A stretch of DNA of 64,000 nt from Neurospora tetraspora (Eukaryota > Ascomycota > Sordariomycetes > Sordariales > Sordariaceae), in assembly GCF_033439725.1 (NCBI RefSeq), contig NW_026944391.1:434001-498000 (forward strand), in the 5' to 3' direction. Each line of letters starts with the position of its first letter. Within the stretch, counting starts at the first letter, position 1. The notes under the pieces were generated by a model. That model did no database searches. It worked only from the letters and a program-made list of their open reading frames with translations, and had not been told where the DNA came from. Shown here piece after piece: positions 35,608 to 44,583 of this stretch. Made by a program: the position numbers and the translations under genes.

Positions 35608-38021
35608 GTCAGACATGATGGGGAGACCGCGATTCACTGTGCTATGAGGCTATATGCCCGCGACTGGACCTGGAGGCTCCTTGACCCATCCACAGAGTAC
35701 AGGTTGGAAACTTGGATGCACTGCCGATACTAAAAATGAAGATATGGAAAGAGAATATGACAGTCAATTCTACTCAATGGATTACTGGAGGAGGGATGGA
35801 ATTTGATTTTATCAGCGGGTTTGAATGGGGTTTAGCGATTTTAAGGAGTTGATATCCTCCTGTTATATTATGATGTAATGAATGCGAGCCTACGATCAAG
35901 TGGCATTCGAAAGTGGCAGATGCAAAGACGCGTTTGCGGAGGAAGGGCAGAGGTGTGTTTGGCTGTTATGATGTTATTGTATTTATCTAGGCAAAAACAG
36001 TCCCTCCTTACCACTTCACATATTCTCCCAGATGGCTGAAATCGCGGTGCGTGCTAAGAACAGTAGCCGGGGTTGCCCAAGGTTTAGAACCAGCACATGG
36101 CATGGTGGTAGTTTCGTAGTCTCTTCCGTAGCCATCGATATCTCGAATGCGTTGTTATTCTCTCGACCGGTATCAACTCCATGTGACTTCCCTTGCTGAT
36201 CTTGTTCGTTTCTGCTTTCTCTCCGTACTCGAATCCCTAACGAGAGATATGATATCATGATTCCGATCATTGACGGCCATTTGGTTGACCCCTGCACGCG
36301 CGGTTCACCCGGCCGGACTCGACGGTCGTTGTCGCCGTTATCTGTGCTCCACTCACAGGTAGAACCCCACTAAAACCGGCTGGCGGAGCGGCCGGAGGTC
36401 GTTCGGCCATCATGGTCCGTGCACGAAGCTCCAGTCCTTGCAACTTGTGGTGGGGTTTCCTTCCAGCCTAGAGCAGGAGCCACTTTTGCAGTTTTGCATC
36501 TCCTCTCCTACAAAACTTTTTTCCTCCAGACCTCGCACGTCGCGAACCGAACGAGCGCTTTCCATTAACGACGCAATCATCCTCCCAGTGCGGCGCCGCG
36601 CTTTTTGTTCCGCACTACGCAACGACCGATAGCTTGATCGCTCGCTCGAATTGGCGCAATTTTTTGAGGGTTTCTGTTTGGGTTTACGCCTCACGGCGAC
36701 TTGATCTGGGGGTCATGGACTGAAACCATCAGCGACACATGCACCACAGCTGGGAAGTCGGTCGGTCGGTCGGATCGGGTTGGGTCTGATAGAGTGTGAG
36801 GGAACAGAGAAGACGGATGATCGAGGATCGGAATCGGCACTTGCTTGCTGCCCGCTGACCTGGCCTGCTCACTCGAGCTCGCTCGGTCTTGCAGGGGCGG
36901 TTATTACTCTGCCTTCCCTCTTCCCTCATCTCGTCTTCCTCTGCTTCCTCTTCCTCTTCTTCGTCAGATACCCAACCCAACCCAACCCGATACGAACCGA
37001 ACCGACTTCCCCCTCTTCAAACCTCTCAAGTGGTACGTTCCCTACTTTTCCTCCTCTTTTCCTCTCTTCCCCATCTCATCCATCCATCCACCCAACCCCC
37101 CCCCGTATACCATGATGATTTTCGCAGCTCGCGCTGCAACCCTACCATATTTGTAATAGGAAGAGCCGTATGAACCTCCTCGGATTCGAGCCCTGTAACA
37201 GGGGGGAGATCCCTTTCGGCTGGCCCGCTATCTAAAAAGCTTGTCCCAGAAAGCCACTTCTCTTCGGGGAAAACGCCTGCATCGTCATGTGCTCGCGGGT
37301 ATCTGGAGGATGGGGGGTAGTGCTGGCTGGTGAGGTTGGTGGTGCTTATAAACTGGGTTTCTGAAGTATACAAACACATCACAAATATTTGGTTACCTCG
37401 GCGATTTTGTTCTGTTTGAGGACTGTTTAAGCTAACTTGCTTTTAAAGAGACAGATTGTTGAGTTGTTCGTTCCGCAACAATTTGATGGCTGTGGTTGAT
37501 GTGGTGGGATATCACGGTAGGTTTTGGAAGCCGTTAGGTTGTTTTGAGCTTGAACAACTCGTGTTGCTCTGATGGACCCGGTTACAAATGGGTGGATAGA
37601 ATAATGTAATAATGAAGATGATCCAAGCTATTCGCATTCCTTCTTCCATGACCTGTCAATTGTTGCAGTGACTCTGTCCCTAAGGTACATATGTATATAT
37701 AGGTCGATTCAGGATCTCACGGTAAGCAACAAGGCACCTGCTAACACAAGATTGCGGTAATCAGATTTGATTTTGATCTATGGTGAGAATAGCTCTAAAT
37801 CCGTATAAGACATAGGAAAGTAACATGACTTTGAGATCAATCCCAGCTTTGTGATTTGCATGCCATATTCGTCCGCACCTTGATGTGCTCAGATTGAAAC
37901 TGGAAACGCCTACACGCCACCTTCCCCCTTTTTATATTTCTACACACTCAGACACAACACTACTGTACATTCACAGTCTCCTGTGCACACGTTTTCACCG
38001 TTCCGTCAAGTGACGACGGAT
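35608..38021. other. Gene-poor 2.4 kb
   Basis: Begins with the 3' UTR of the zinc-finger gene and ends with the 3' UTR of the PMT gene. At 36890-37110 the plus strand is a long C/T-rich tract with CATCCATCCATCCACC-like repeats, which would suit a transcription start region, but no conserved ORF follows it. It may be the leader of an unannotated non-coding transcript. A tRNA-like TTCGA-box at 37178-37190 was rejected. Confidence 0.4.
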
Positions 38022-40480
38022 CTACTTGGCGAAGTGAAGGTCATAGCCCAGCCACTTCCTCCGGTTAACCTCAGGAGCGGTCAAACCAGGATATCCGTAG
38101 GTCAAGGGCAAGAAGAAGTACCAGCCAAAGGCGACGAGGGCCATGATGACCGCAGTCGCGATCCAGGCGCCAGCCATGCTCTGGCCAGCAAGACGCTCGC
38201 GGGCACTCAAGCGGCGCTTGGTGGTAGGGGCGACCTTCTTGCCCGATTTGCTGGGCTGGTAATCAGACTCCGCCGAGTCGGTGCTGAAGAGGAACTCCAC
38301 GACCGAGCCAGCCACAAGTGCCGAGGCAAGGTGAGCCGGTAGATAATGATGCAAGAAGAGCTGACGGCCCATGACGAAGAAGGGGAAGTAGTGAGTTGCC
38401 CAGGCGAGGAAGAAGAAACCTGTCGAGTTGTACAGGCGGGATCGGGTACCTAGTATGTCCTGATTAGCTTCGTGTTTCATATCAGTCATTATGACAACGA
38501 GGAATGCAAGGGTACTTACGACGATCCATGGCGTCAAGCCCTCGGCGGAGCGAGAACTGATCCGCCAGGACAATGCCGACATAGATGGCTAAAACACTGC
38601 TAGCAAGCCACCAACCGATGGGGTTGCCAAGGAAGTAGATCTGCTGGCGAGTATCGTTCTGCGTCCAGAAGCTCACACCACGCAACAGGAAAGGCCACTG
38701 GTACGGCAGAGAGGCATAAGGATGGCTGCTTGTGAGCTGGTTGTTGTGCCAGAACATAGACCGCTGCAACTCGAACCACTTGCGCAGGAACGGCAGGGTC
38801 TTGACCTTCTTCTCAGGCTTCGCACGGCGCGCGTGGTCCGCAGGCAGAGAGGCAATGTCCTCAACAAGCCAGACGTTGGAGCTCTGTGCCAGTTGCTTGT
38901 TGCCATTGATCTCCTGCTGCTTGAAACCCCATTCCGGAAGTGGCTTCGAGTGAGTCCACATGGCAACCTTGCTCGGGTTGTGGATCAGCTTGAAGTGGCT
39001 GGAAATGCTCTTGAATTCCTGGTTGGCTTTTCCATGCTCGATACGGATCTCAAAAAGAGTATCCGCCGCACGGTCGCCGTAGGCATCTCCGATGGGGACG
39101 GTGGTGAATTCTTGGTTGGTAGGATAGTAAGGAGAAGCAACGTCGTGAGAGAGCAGGATGGTATCCGTGACGATATGGCGAAGCCTCACGAGATCATGGT
39201 TCTTGATGTGCTGACCGAGCTTCTGATCATCAGGGCCGGGGGGGAGAATCTGCCAGTAGTTGTTGGTATCGTTGAAGGGATAGCCAGTCACCTGTTGACC
39301 CTGGCTAGAAACACGGCCATCGTCGTATCTCAGCGGGTACCTGTCCGGGTGGCTGTGAAGGTAGGCCTTGGTCTCCTTGTGCCTGATGCTGATGGTGTCA
39401 TAGTAATCAATGGTGACGGCGTTGGCGAGCATAATGTTGTCACTGAGGGTCTCCTGGAATTCAGGGGTCATGAAGTCATCGCCAGGTCCAGAGCGATTGA
39501 GGATCGAGAAGTGAACCTGGAACCAGAAGAGGTAGAAGATGAAGGGCATAATGATCAGACCAAAAGCCCTAGCAGCAAAGTGCTTGCCAAATTGGGGCAG
39601 AGTCAGAGCGCCACCGGGACGCTTGACGTCCAAAAGATCCCACAGGTCGATGCAGACGGCAGAGCCAATGGTGATGAAGGCGAAGAGGCCGACATACTTG
39701 GTGGAGATATCGCAAGAAAGGGCGAAGCCAGTCAGGATAAGCCACTTCCACCACTTCCTGGAGAAGGGCTCATGCCTCAGCTTATGGAACTTGATGTAGC
39801 AGAGCAAGCTGCACGCCATGGCAAAGACCAGGGTGGCATCGAGGAGAATCAGGCGGGTCTGGCCAATGTGAGCGTTGTCGAGGAGGACGAGACCGGCGGC
39901 AACCAGGCAAGCTGGAAGGCTATAACCCGACTCCCACATGATCATATAGACAACCGAGACGGTGAGGGCACCGAGAATGGCGGGAAGAGAGCGGAAAGCG
40001 ACATATGGGACCTTGTTGGTGATGTAGGAATCGCCGATGTTCTCGAAGTGGAAGTGGCCATCATAGCCGACCAACCAGCCCATGAAGGCAAAGAGGAGCT
40101 TGCCAAAGGGAGGGTGCACATCGAAGAAGTATGTTCTCTCGAGATAATAGGACGCGAACTGTGTGACGGCACATGTCAGCCATGGCCAATGGATATATGG
40201 TGCACTCGGGTCATCAAGGTACCTTTCCAAAATGGACTTCGTCGAAAACGACCTCATCGGGATGGCTGATGCCCCAGAATCTGGTAAGGAAGGCCAAGGC
40301 CGTGACGAGGCCAAGAGCAAGTTTGTATTCGAGTTCGGAGCCGGCTTTGGCCGGAGCGACGGCATTCGGAACCTTGTCGGTCTCGACATCATCAGAAACG
40401 CCATTCTTGGCTTTCTTACTCGAGGCTGGCACGTTCCTCTGGCGTAGAGTGGCCTCGGGGGTTGCTGTTGTGGAGGCCAT
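38022..40480 (-). CDS. pmt-4: Protein O-mannosyltransferase, PMT4 subfamily, three coding exons
   Basis: ER membrane enzyme that transfers mannose from dolichyl-phosphate-mannose to Ser/Thr of secretory proteins. Exons: 40223-40480, 38520-40158, 38022-38449; 774 residues with strong splice signals. The start is CGCCATGGCC, a near-ideal context. Features: first helix, then luminal loop 1 with the catalytic-type acidic motif (HPDEVVFDEVHFGK), FASYYLERTYFFDVHPPFGKLL, many membrane helices, and a central luminal MIR region including YLHSHPDRYPLRYDDGR and QQVTGYPFNDTNNYWQ. The C-terminal helices follow and the protein ends in HFAK. The RTYFFDVHPPF motif and the MIR sequence fit PMT4 better than PMT1 or PMT2, from memory of yeast sequences. 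A 5' UTR intron is predicted at 40518-40590. Divergent from the RidA gene. Confidence 0.93.
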
Positions 40481-40517
40481 GGCGGCCGGTCGAAGTGGTT
40501 ATGGACTCAGACGTGGC

Positions 40518-40590
40518 CTATTCAAAAATTGATTGATGGTGTTAGTTACTAAAAGAACGGAGATGGATGGACTGGAGCCTCATGACGTAC
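40518..40590 (-). other. Predicted 5' UTR intron of the PMT4 gene
   Basis: On the minus strand: donor GTACGT, branch-like ACTAAC, acceptor GAATAG, 73 nt, ending 37 nt before the start ATG. These are textbook Neurospora signals. If spliced, the leader joins directly to the pmt-4 start region. Confidence 0.6.
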
Positions 40591-41777
40591 CGTGAAGAGC
40601 AAGTCTCCCGTACTCTTGGGCGGTTAAACGCGAGGGATCGAACTGGCCCGTTGCCTTGTAATAGAGTGTTTGCACAATACTGGTGACGGGAACAAAGAAG
40701 AAGGCTTCGGCCACACCGACGACAACAGACGTCTTAAACCACGGCGGACGCGAGAGAAGGTGGGAGGTGGAAGTTGCATTTGCAGAGAACAAGGTGGCCC
40801 TACGGGATCCAATGAAACGGACAGCTGAATCGTCTCTCGACAAGGCGGACAGGGGCGCAAAGCAGAGAGCAAGAGGCTCGAGGGCAGAGGAGCAGGGTTG
40901 CAGGAGGCAGGAGCGTGAGGTGCAGCAGGTTGAGGTACGTAAGGAGGTACAACTGAGTGAGGTAAAGTGGCAGCTTTTCAAGCCGTTTCCGGCCAGCGAC
41001 CGTGACAGCGCGGCATTCAATCTAGCGGCGGACCCACACGCGGCCCAGGGGTTGGCTGTTTTTGGGGACACTTTATCTCAGAGGCTCAGACGTCTTCCCT
41101 TTGGCCAGTCAACCCTAACCCGATGTATTGGATTGAAATTTCAAGGGGGTGTAAGGGACACTTCAGTCCTCTCGAAGCTGTTCCCCGGAAATTGGAGGAT
41201 GGTCCAAGCTCCTTAGCTTCCACAGCTTGACAGCGGAAGCAATGACCGAGAGTGTTGGCTCATCTCGGCGCGACAGGTCGCAGCACCTCTACAGTTCAAC
41301 CCTTAAAAGTTTGTTAGCGCGGTTCTTGTGACAGGGGTCTGCAAAACTTCACAGAAAAACAACGGGACAACCACATTCAAAAAGGAAAATTGGATAAAGT
41401 GTATAAAGCCTCCAAAACGCATCTGGTTGATACCAACTTCTTGCATGAAATGTGGTGGAATGGTGGTTGAGTTGCGAAGAGTGCGTAGTGAAGTCCCGCG
41501 CTAACGAACTTTCCAGGGGTGAACTGTACGGCCCGGCCCAAGTACCAGGTACAAGGCCTCTGCTAACCGGCGACGGAATGCGGGGTTGATGCCCCACGAA
41601 CCCTTTGAGAATCGAGAGAGAGAGTGTGAGTCCGAAGAACGGAGGTGGTGAGGTTCCATTTTGTAACAACATTTTATCGGTAGGAACTGGACTCTGCATC
41701 CACAGTGTCAATGAATATGCAGTTGTAGACGAATAGCACATAGCAGCTGGTGACCCACAAATTGTTTTTCCATCTCA
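40591..41777. promoter_or_regulatory. Divergent promoter, pmt-4 and RidA gene
   Basis: About 1.2 kb between two divergent starts. Contains the telobox at 41111-41121. An AUG-less minus-strand open frame (40580-41071) is present but was not accepted as a gene. Confidence 0.5.
41111..41121 (+). promoter_or_regulatory. Telobox AACCCTAACCC
   Basis: Eleven bases of the Neurospora telomere repeat (TTAGGG)n in the pmt-4/RidA intergenic region. Teloboxes are factor-binding sites in promoters of other eukaryotes; function here is inference. Confidence 0.45.
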
Positions 41778-42403
41778 ATGTTTGCCATTGCTGCCAGACG
41801 TGCTTCCAGAGTGATCTTTTCACCGTCTACTTTCTCCTCCGCCGCCATCTTCAGAACAACCAGTTCCGTTCAGCCCCTCTACCGCACAGTCACCATGTCT
41901 GCCACTCCCGTCTTCTCCAAGGACGCCGCTCCTCGTACGTGCTCTGAGCTGTATTAAGACTCACCAGTTCGGTCATGACTAACCTGTCTTGAACTGTATC
42001 TAGCTGCCGGCCCCTACTCTCACGCCATCAAGACCCCCACTGCCATCTACTGCTCTGGCCAGATCCCCTGTGACTCTGAGGGCAACCTCGTCGAGGGTAC
42101 CATCCAGGAGAAGACTGCCGCCTGCATCAAGAACCTCAAGGCTGTCCTTGAGGCCGCTGGCTCTTCCATCGAGAAGGTCGTCAAGGTCAATGCCTTCCTT
42201 ACCGACATGAGCAACTTTGCTGTAAGTCTTTACTCAGTCTGAGTCTCGTCTTCATTTGACCGTGTGATTTACTAAACGCTCTTCAGGCCATGAACGAGGA
42301 GTACTCCAAGTGGTTCACCCACAAGCCTGCTCGCAGCTGCGTTGCTGTTTACCAGCTCCCCAAGGGTGTCGATGTTGAGATTGAGTGCATTGCCATCCCC
42401 TAA
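41778..42403 (+). CDS. RidA/YjgF/Mmf1-family enamine/imine deaminase, three exons
   Basis: Small trimeric protein that hydrolyses reactive enamine/imine intermediates made by PLP enzymes such as threonine dehydratase; mitochondrial and cytosolic forms exist in yeast (Mmf1, Hmf1). Exons: 41778-41934, 42004-42221, 42287-42403; 163 residues. Residues 1-40 ([30 protein letters not shown]...) look like a mitochondrial presequence rich in Arg/Ser and free of acid. The family core follows: [38 protein letters not shown], then [26 protein letters not shown], with the conserved Arg of PARSCVAV. A second ATG at position 40 (CACCATGTCT) has a better context than the first, so leaky scanning could give both forms from one gene. 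Confidence 0.95.
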
Positions 42404-43128
42404 ATGCACAGGCGGCAAGCAAATAAAAACAAGGAAGCGGCGTTGGTTTCGTTAGCTACAAATGAGAGAGGAATGAAATCAATCATATGCTTCTTATTGA
42501 ATGACGGCATTTTGAAAATGGCACCTGTGACGTTGATTCGGCCCACCCGCAACGTTCGACGCTCATCCGTTCCCCTCCCGATGATCTGGCACCCGGGGGC
42601 GCCGAGATCTCTCGGCTCAGGCCGATCAGACCCGGACGTGCCAAGCATAACATGTACCGGTCTCTCATCCGATTGCTTCTTCAGTCCTAGGTTGTTTTTG
42701 ATTTGCATCGAGCCCATAAGCAAAAAACGTACATACCTGCTTGCGGTGATCAGTGTCATATCTGCGTCAACAGGTACGTGGAAAGTCGTAGACCTGAATG
42801 CTTGTTGATGGGCGGCAGTTTGGTATCATTGTATCGAAGCAAGAGGACAGATTCGCTAGCAAATTATGCAGTATAAAGTATTCACAACACAACAACCAAC
42901 ACATAACGTCACTCAGCATCAACTCAGCATCAACTCCACATACGACACGCTAGCTTAGAATCTTAATTTTATCCAGAACATTGCGCTGAGAAGCCGTTGA
43001 CAGCACGGGTACCTGCGTTTTCACATCCTTGACGTGCTTCCAAGCTGCATCATCGAGCTTCAAAGCCATCATCTCAGACAACCCGCATATAACAACTATT
43101 CAATCCTGCATCCGGCATTCGATACACC
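42404..43128. other. Intergenic, two plus-strand genes
   Basis: About 0.7 kb with the 3' UTR of the RidA gene and the promoter of the small membrane protein gene. No other feature recognised. Confidence 0.4.
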
Positions 43129-43644
43129 ATGGTCAACCCTCCAGTGCCCGTCAGTGGCAATCGAGGCGATGCAAAGCCCGACATCAGCGGCCAGTCTACG
43201 CTATACAAGGTGAGTACCGTAACGAGTGACACCATGCGCACTGTCCATATCAAATCGACTAACACGAACCTCCAGGTGGTCATGACCCCGATCATCTTCG
43301 TATCCTTCATCCTATCATTGGCCATTGTCGACCTGAAGTACTCCATGCACCGCTCTCATTATCACGCCGAAAGACGGCCTAGCAGGCTGCCTCCATGGCT
43401 TCATCGCATAGTGTACAAGTATCGGCCATACCAGTACACTGCCGTCGACGAGAACGGCAAACCAGTCGAGGACAAGGACGGCTATTATCACAGCAAGCAG
43501 CGAAAACTCATGGCCATGGAAGCCGATGACGCCTTTCAGATGCGGCGTACTGTGGTCGCGGGTCTTGTGCTTTCGGGCATGGTTGCGACATGGGGAGCTT
43601 GGTGGACGTTGAGATGGGTGCTGGCAAGGGTCTACTGGGTATGA
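43129..43644 (+). CDS. Small fungal protein with two membrane helices, two exons
   Basis: Unnamed protein of about 149 residues. Exon 1 is 43129-43209, exon 2 is 43276-43644; the intron has donor GTGAGT, a CTAAC branch box and a CCAG acceptor. The intron is 66 nt, a multiple of three and free of stops, so the unspliced frame is also open. Features: N-terminal Pro/Gly-rich head, one hydrophobic segment (VVMTPIIFVSFILSLAIVDL), a basic loop (HYHAERRPSRLPPWLHRIVYKYRPYQY), a hydrophilic DENGKPVEDKDGYYHSKQRK segment, then a second helix (VVAGLVLSGMVATWGAWWTLRWVL) near the C-terminus. Localisation is unknown; a small ER or mitochondrial membrane protein is possible. Confidence 0.8.
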   Translation: MVNPPVPVSGNRGDAKPDISGQSTLYKVSTVTSDTMRTVHIKSTNTNLQVVMTPIIFVSFILSLAIVDLKYSMHRSHYHAERRPSRLPPWLHRIVYKYRPYQYTAVDENGKPVEDKDGYYHSKQRKLMAMEADDAFQMRRTVVAGLVLSGMVATWGAWWTLRWVLARVYWV

Positions 43645-43848
43645 GGTGTTGCGTGGGTTGGCCACACATATGAAGCAGTGGAAGAAGCACCTAGTTCATC
43701 CTTTTGGTGAGGACATCCTTCATATCTCCAAGTTCCGGGCATCTCATGTGCCAGCCTCTCGAACCTTCTCGTCGGCACTACAGATATAACAATGCTACGA
43801 GAGCACATAACATGACGGTACCACCGATGTAAGCACAAGACATCAACC

Positions 43849-44583
43849 TTAACCAACAACCATTTCGGTCCCGGTGTCCGCCCCCTTTTTCTCCTCCGTA
43901 CCATCACCACCATCACCACCACCACCATCCCTCCGCCAAACATACTCCATCCTCTCAAAAATCTGCTTCCTCCCATCATCCTCCCTCACATACTCCTCGC
44001 TCTTCTCCTCCACCACCACCACAAACCCACCACGCCCATACAACCTTCTCACCGCCTCCAACTCCCTCGACGTCGCCAACCTACACTCGCGAAACCCCAC
44101 CTCCTTCACGAACGCCATGGCCGCCGCAAAAAGCTTACCTCCAACGCCCAACCCCCGGCGCACCGAGTCATCGACAATAAGACACCTAAGCCAACACACA
44201 TCTTCTTCTCCTTTCTCCTCTTTATGCTCCCCCCAAAGCGGTAGTAATCACCGCTGATGTAGACGACGCCTACTATCCGTTGTTCTTTTTCGTCTTGGGA
44301 TTTTAGGATGGCAGACCAGACTTGGTTTCTTTTGTGTGTGAGCGGCTTCACTTTACCATCGGCACCATTATCGGCGGCGGCGTCCTCAGGGTCCTCATCC
44401 ACGCCGTCCAGCCGCTTAAGCACCGGGCTAAGAGCGACGGCGAGCTGAGCTGAGCTTCGAAGGTGCGGACTCACCCGGCGAGGGGGGGGCGCAGAAATCC
44501 ATGTGCATCTCTAGTGTGCGGCTGGGGATGCCGGGCTGGTAGCCGGGGAGGATTTGGATTGTTGGTGGAGTTGTGGGTGGCAT
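43849..44583 (-). pseudogene. GNAT N-acetyltransferase, frame broken twice at homopolymers
   Basis: The C-terminal part shows a clear GNAT acetyl-CoA-binding motif (CLIVDDSVRRGLGVGGKLFAAA) followed by the typical EVGFRECRLATSRELEAVRRLYGRGGF. The N-terminal part (start ATG 44583, ILPGYQPGIPSRTLEMHMDF) and middle part (NQVWSAILKSQDEKEQRIVGVVYISG) also fit the family, but lie in two other frames. The breaks fall at a run of eight C (44482-44489, minus strand) and a run of six G (44229-44234). No in-phase intron of acceptable size explains either break. The gene is either a real pseudogene of this strain or carries assembly errors. The tail has a low-complexity Gly/Glu stretch (GGGGDGGDGTEE). Confidence 0.6.

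Noticed and set aside
37159-37260. tRNA-like TTCGA box (GGATTCGAGCC) on the minus strand
   Set aside because: The flanking bases do not pair as a T-stem and no matching A box or acceptor stem is present.
38722-40269. Plus-strand open frame of 515 codons antisense to pmt-4
   Set aside because: It mirrors the pmt-4 exon, has no recognisable domain, and such antisense frames arise from G+C-rich third positions. Similar shadows lie opposite cyt-1 (11483-12355), the ABC gene (19968-21167) and GH17 (59862-61550).
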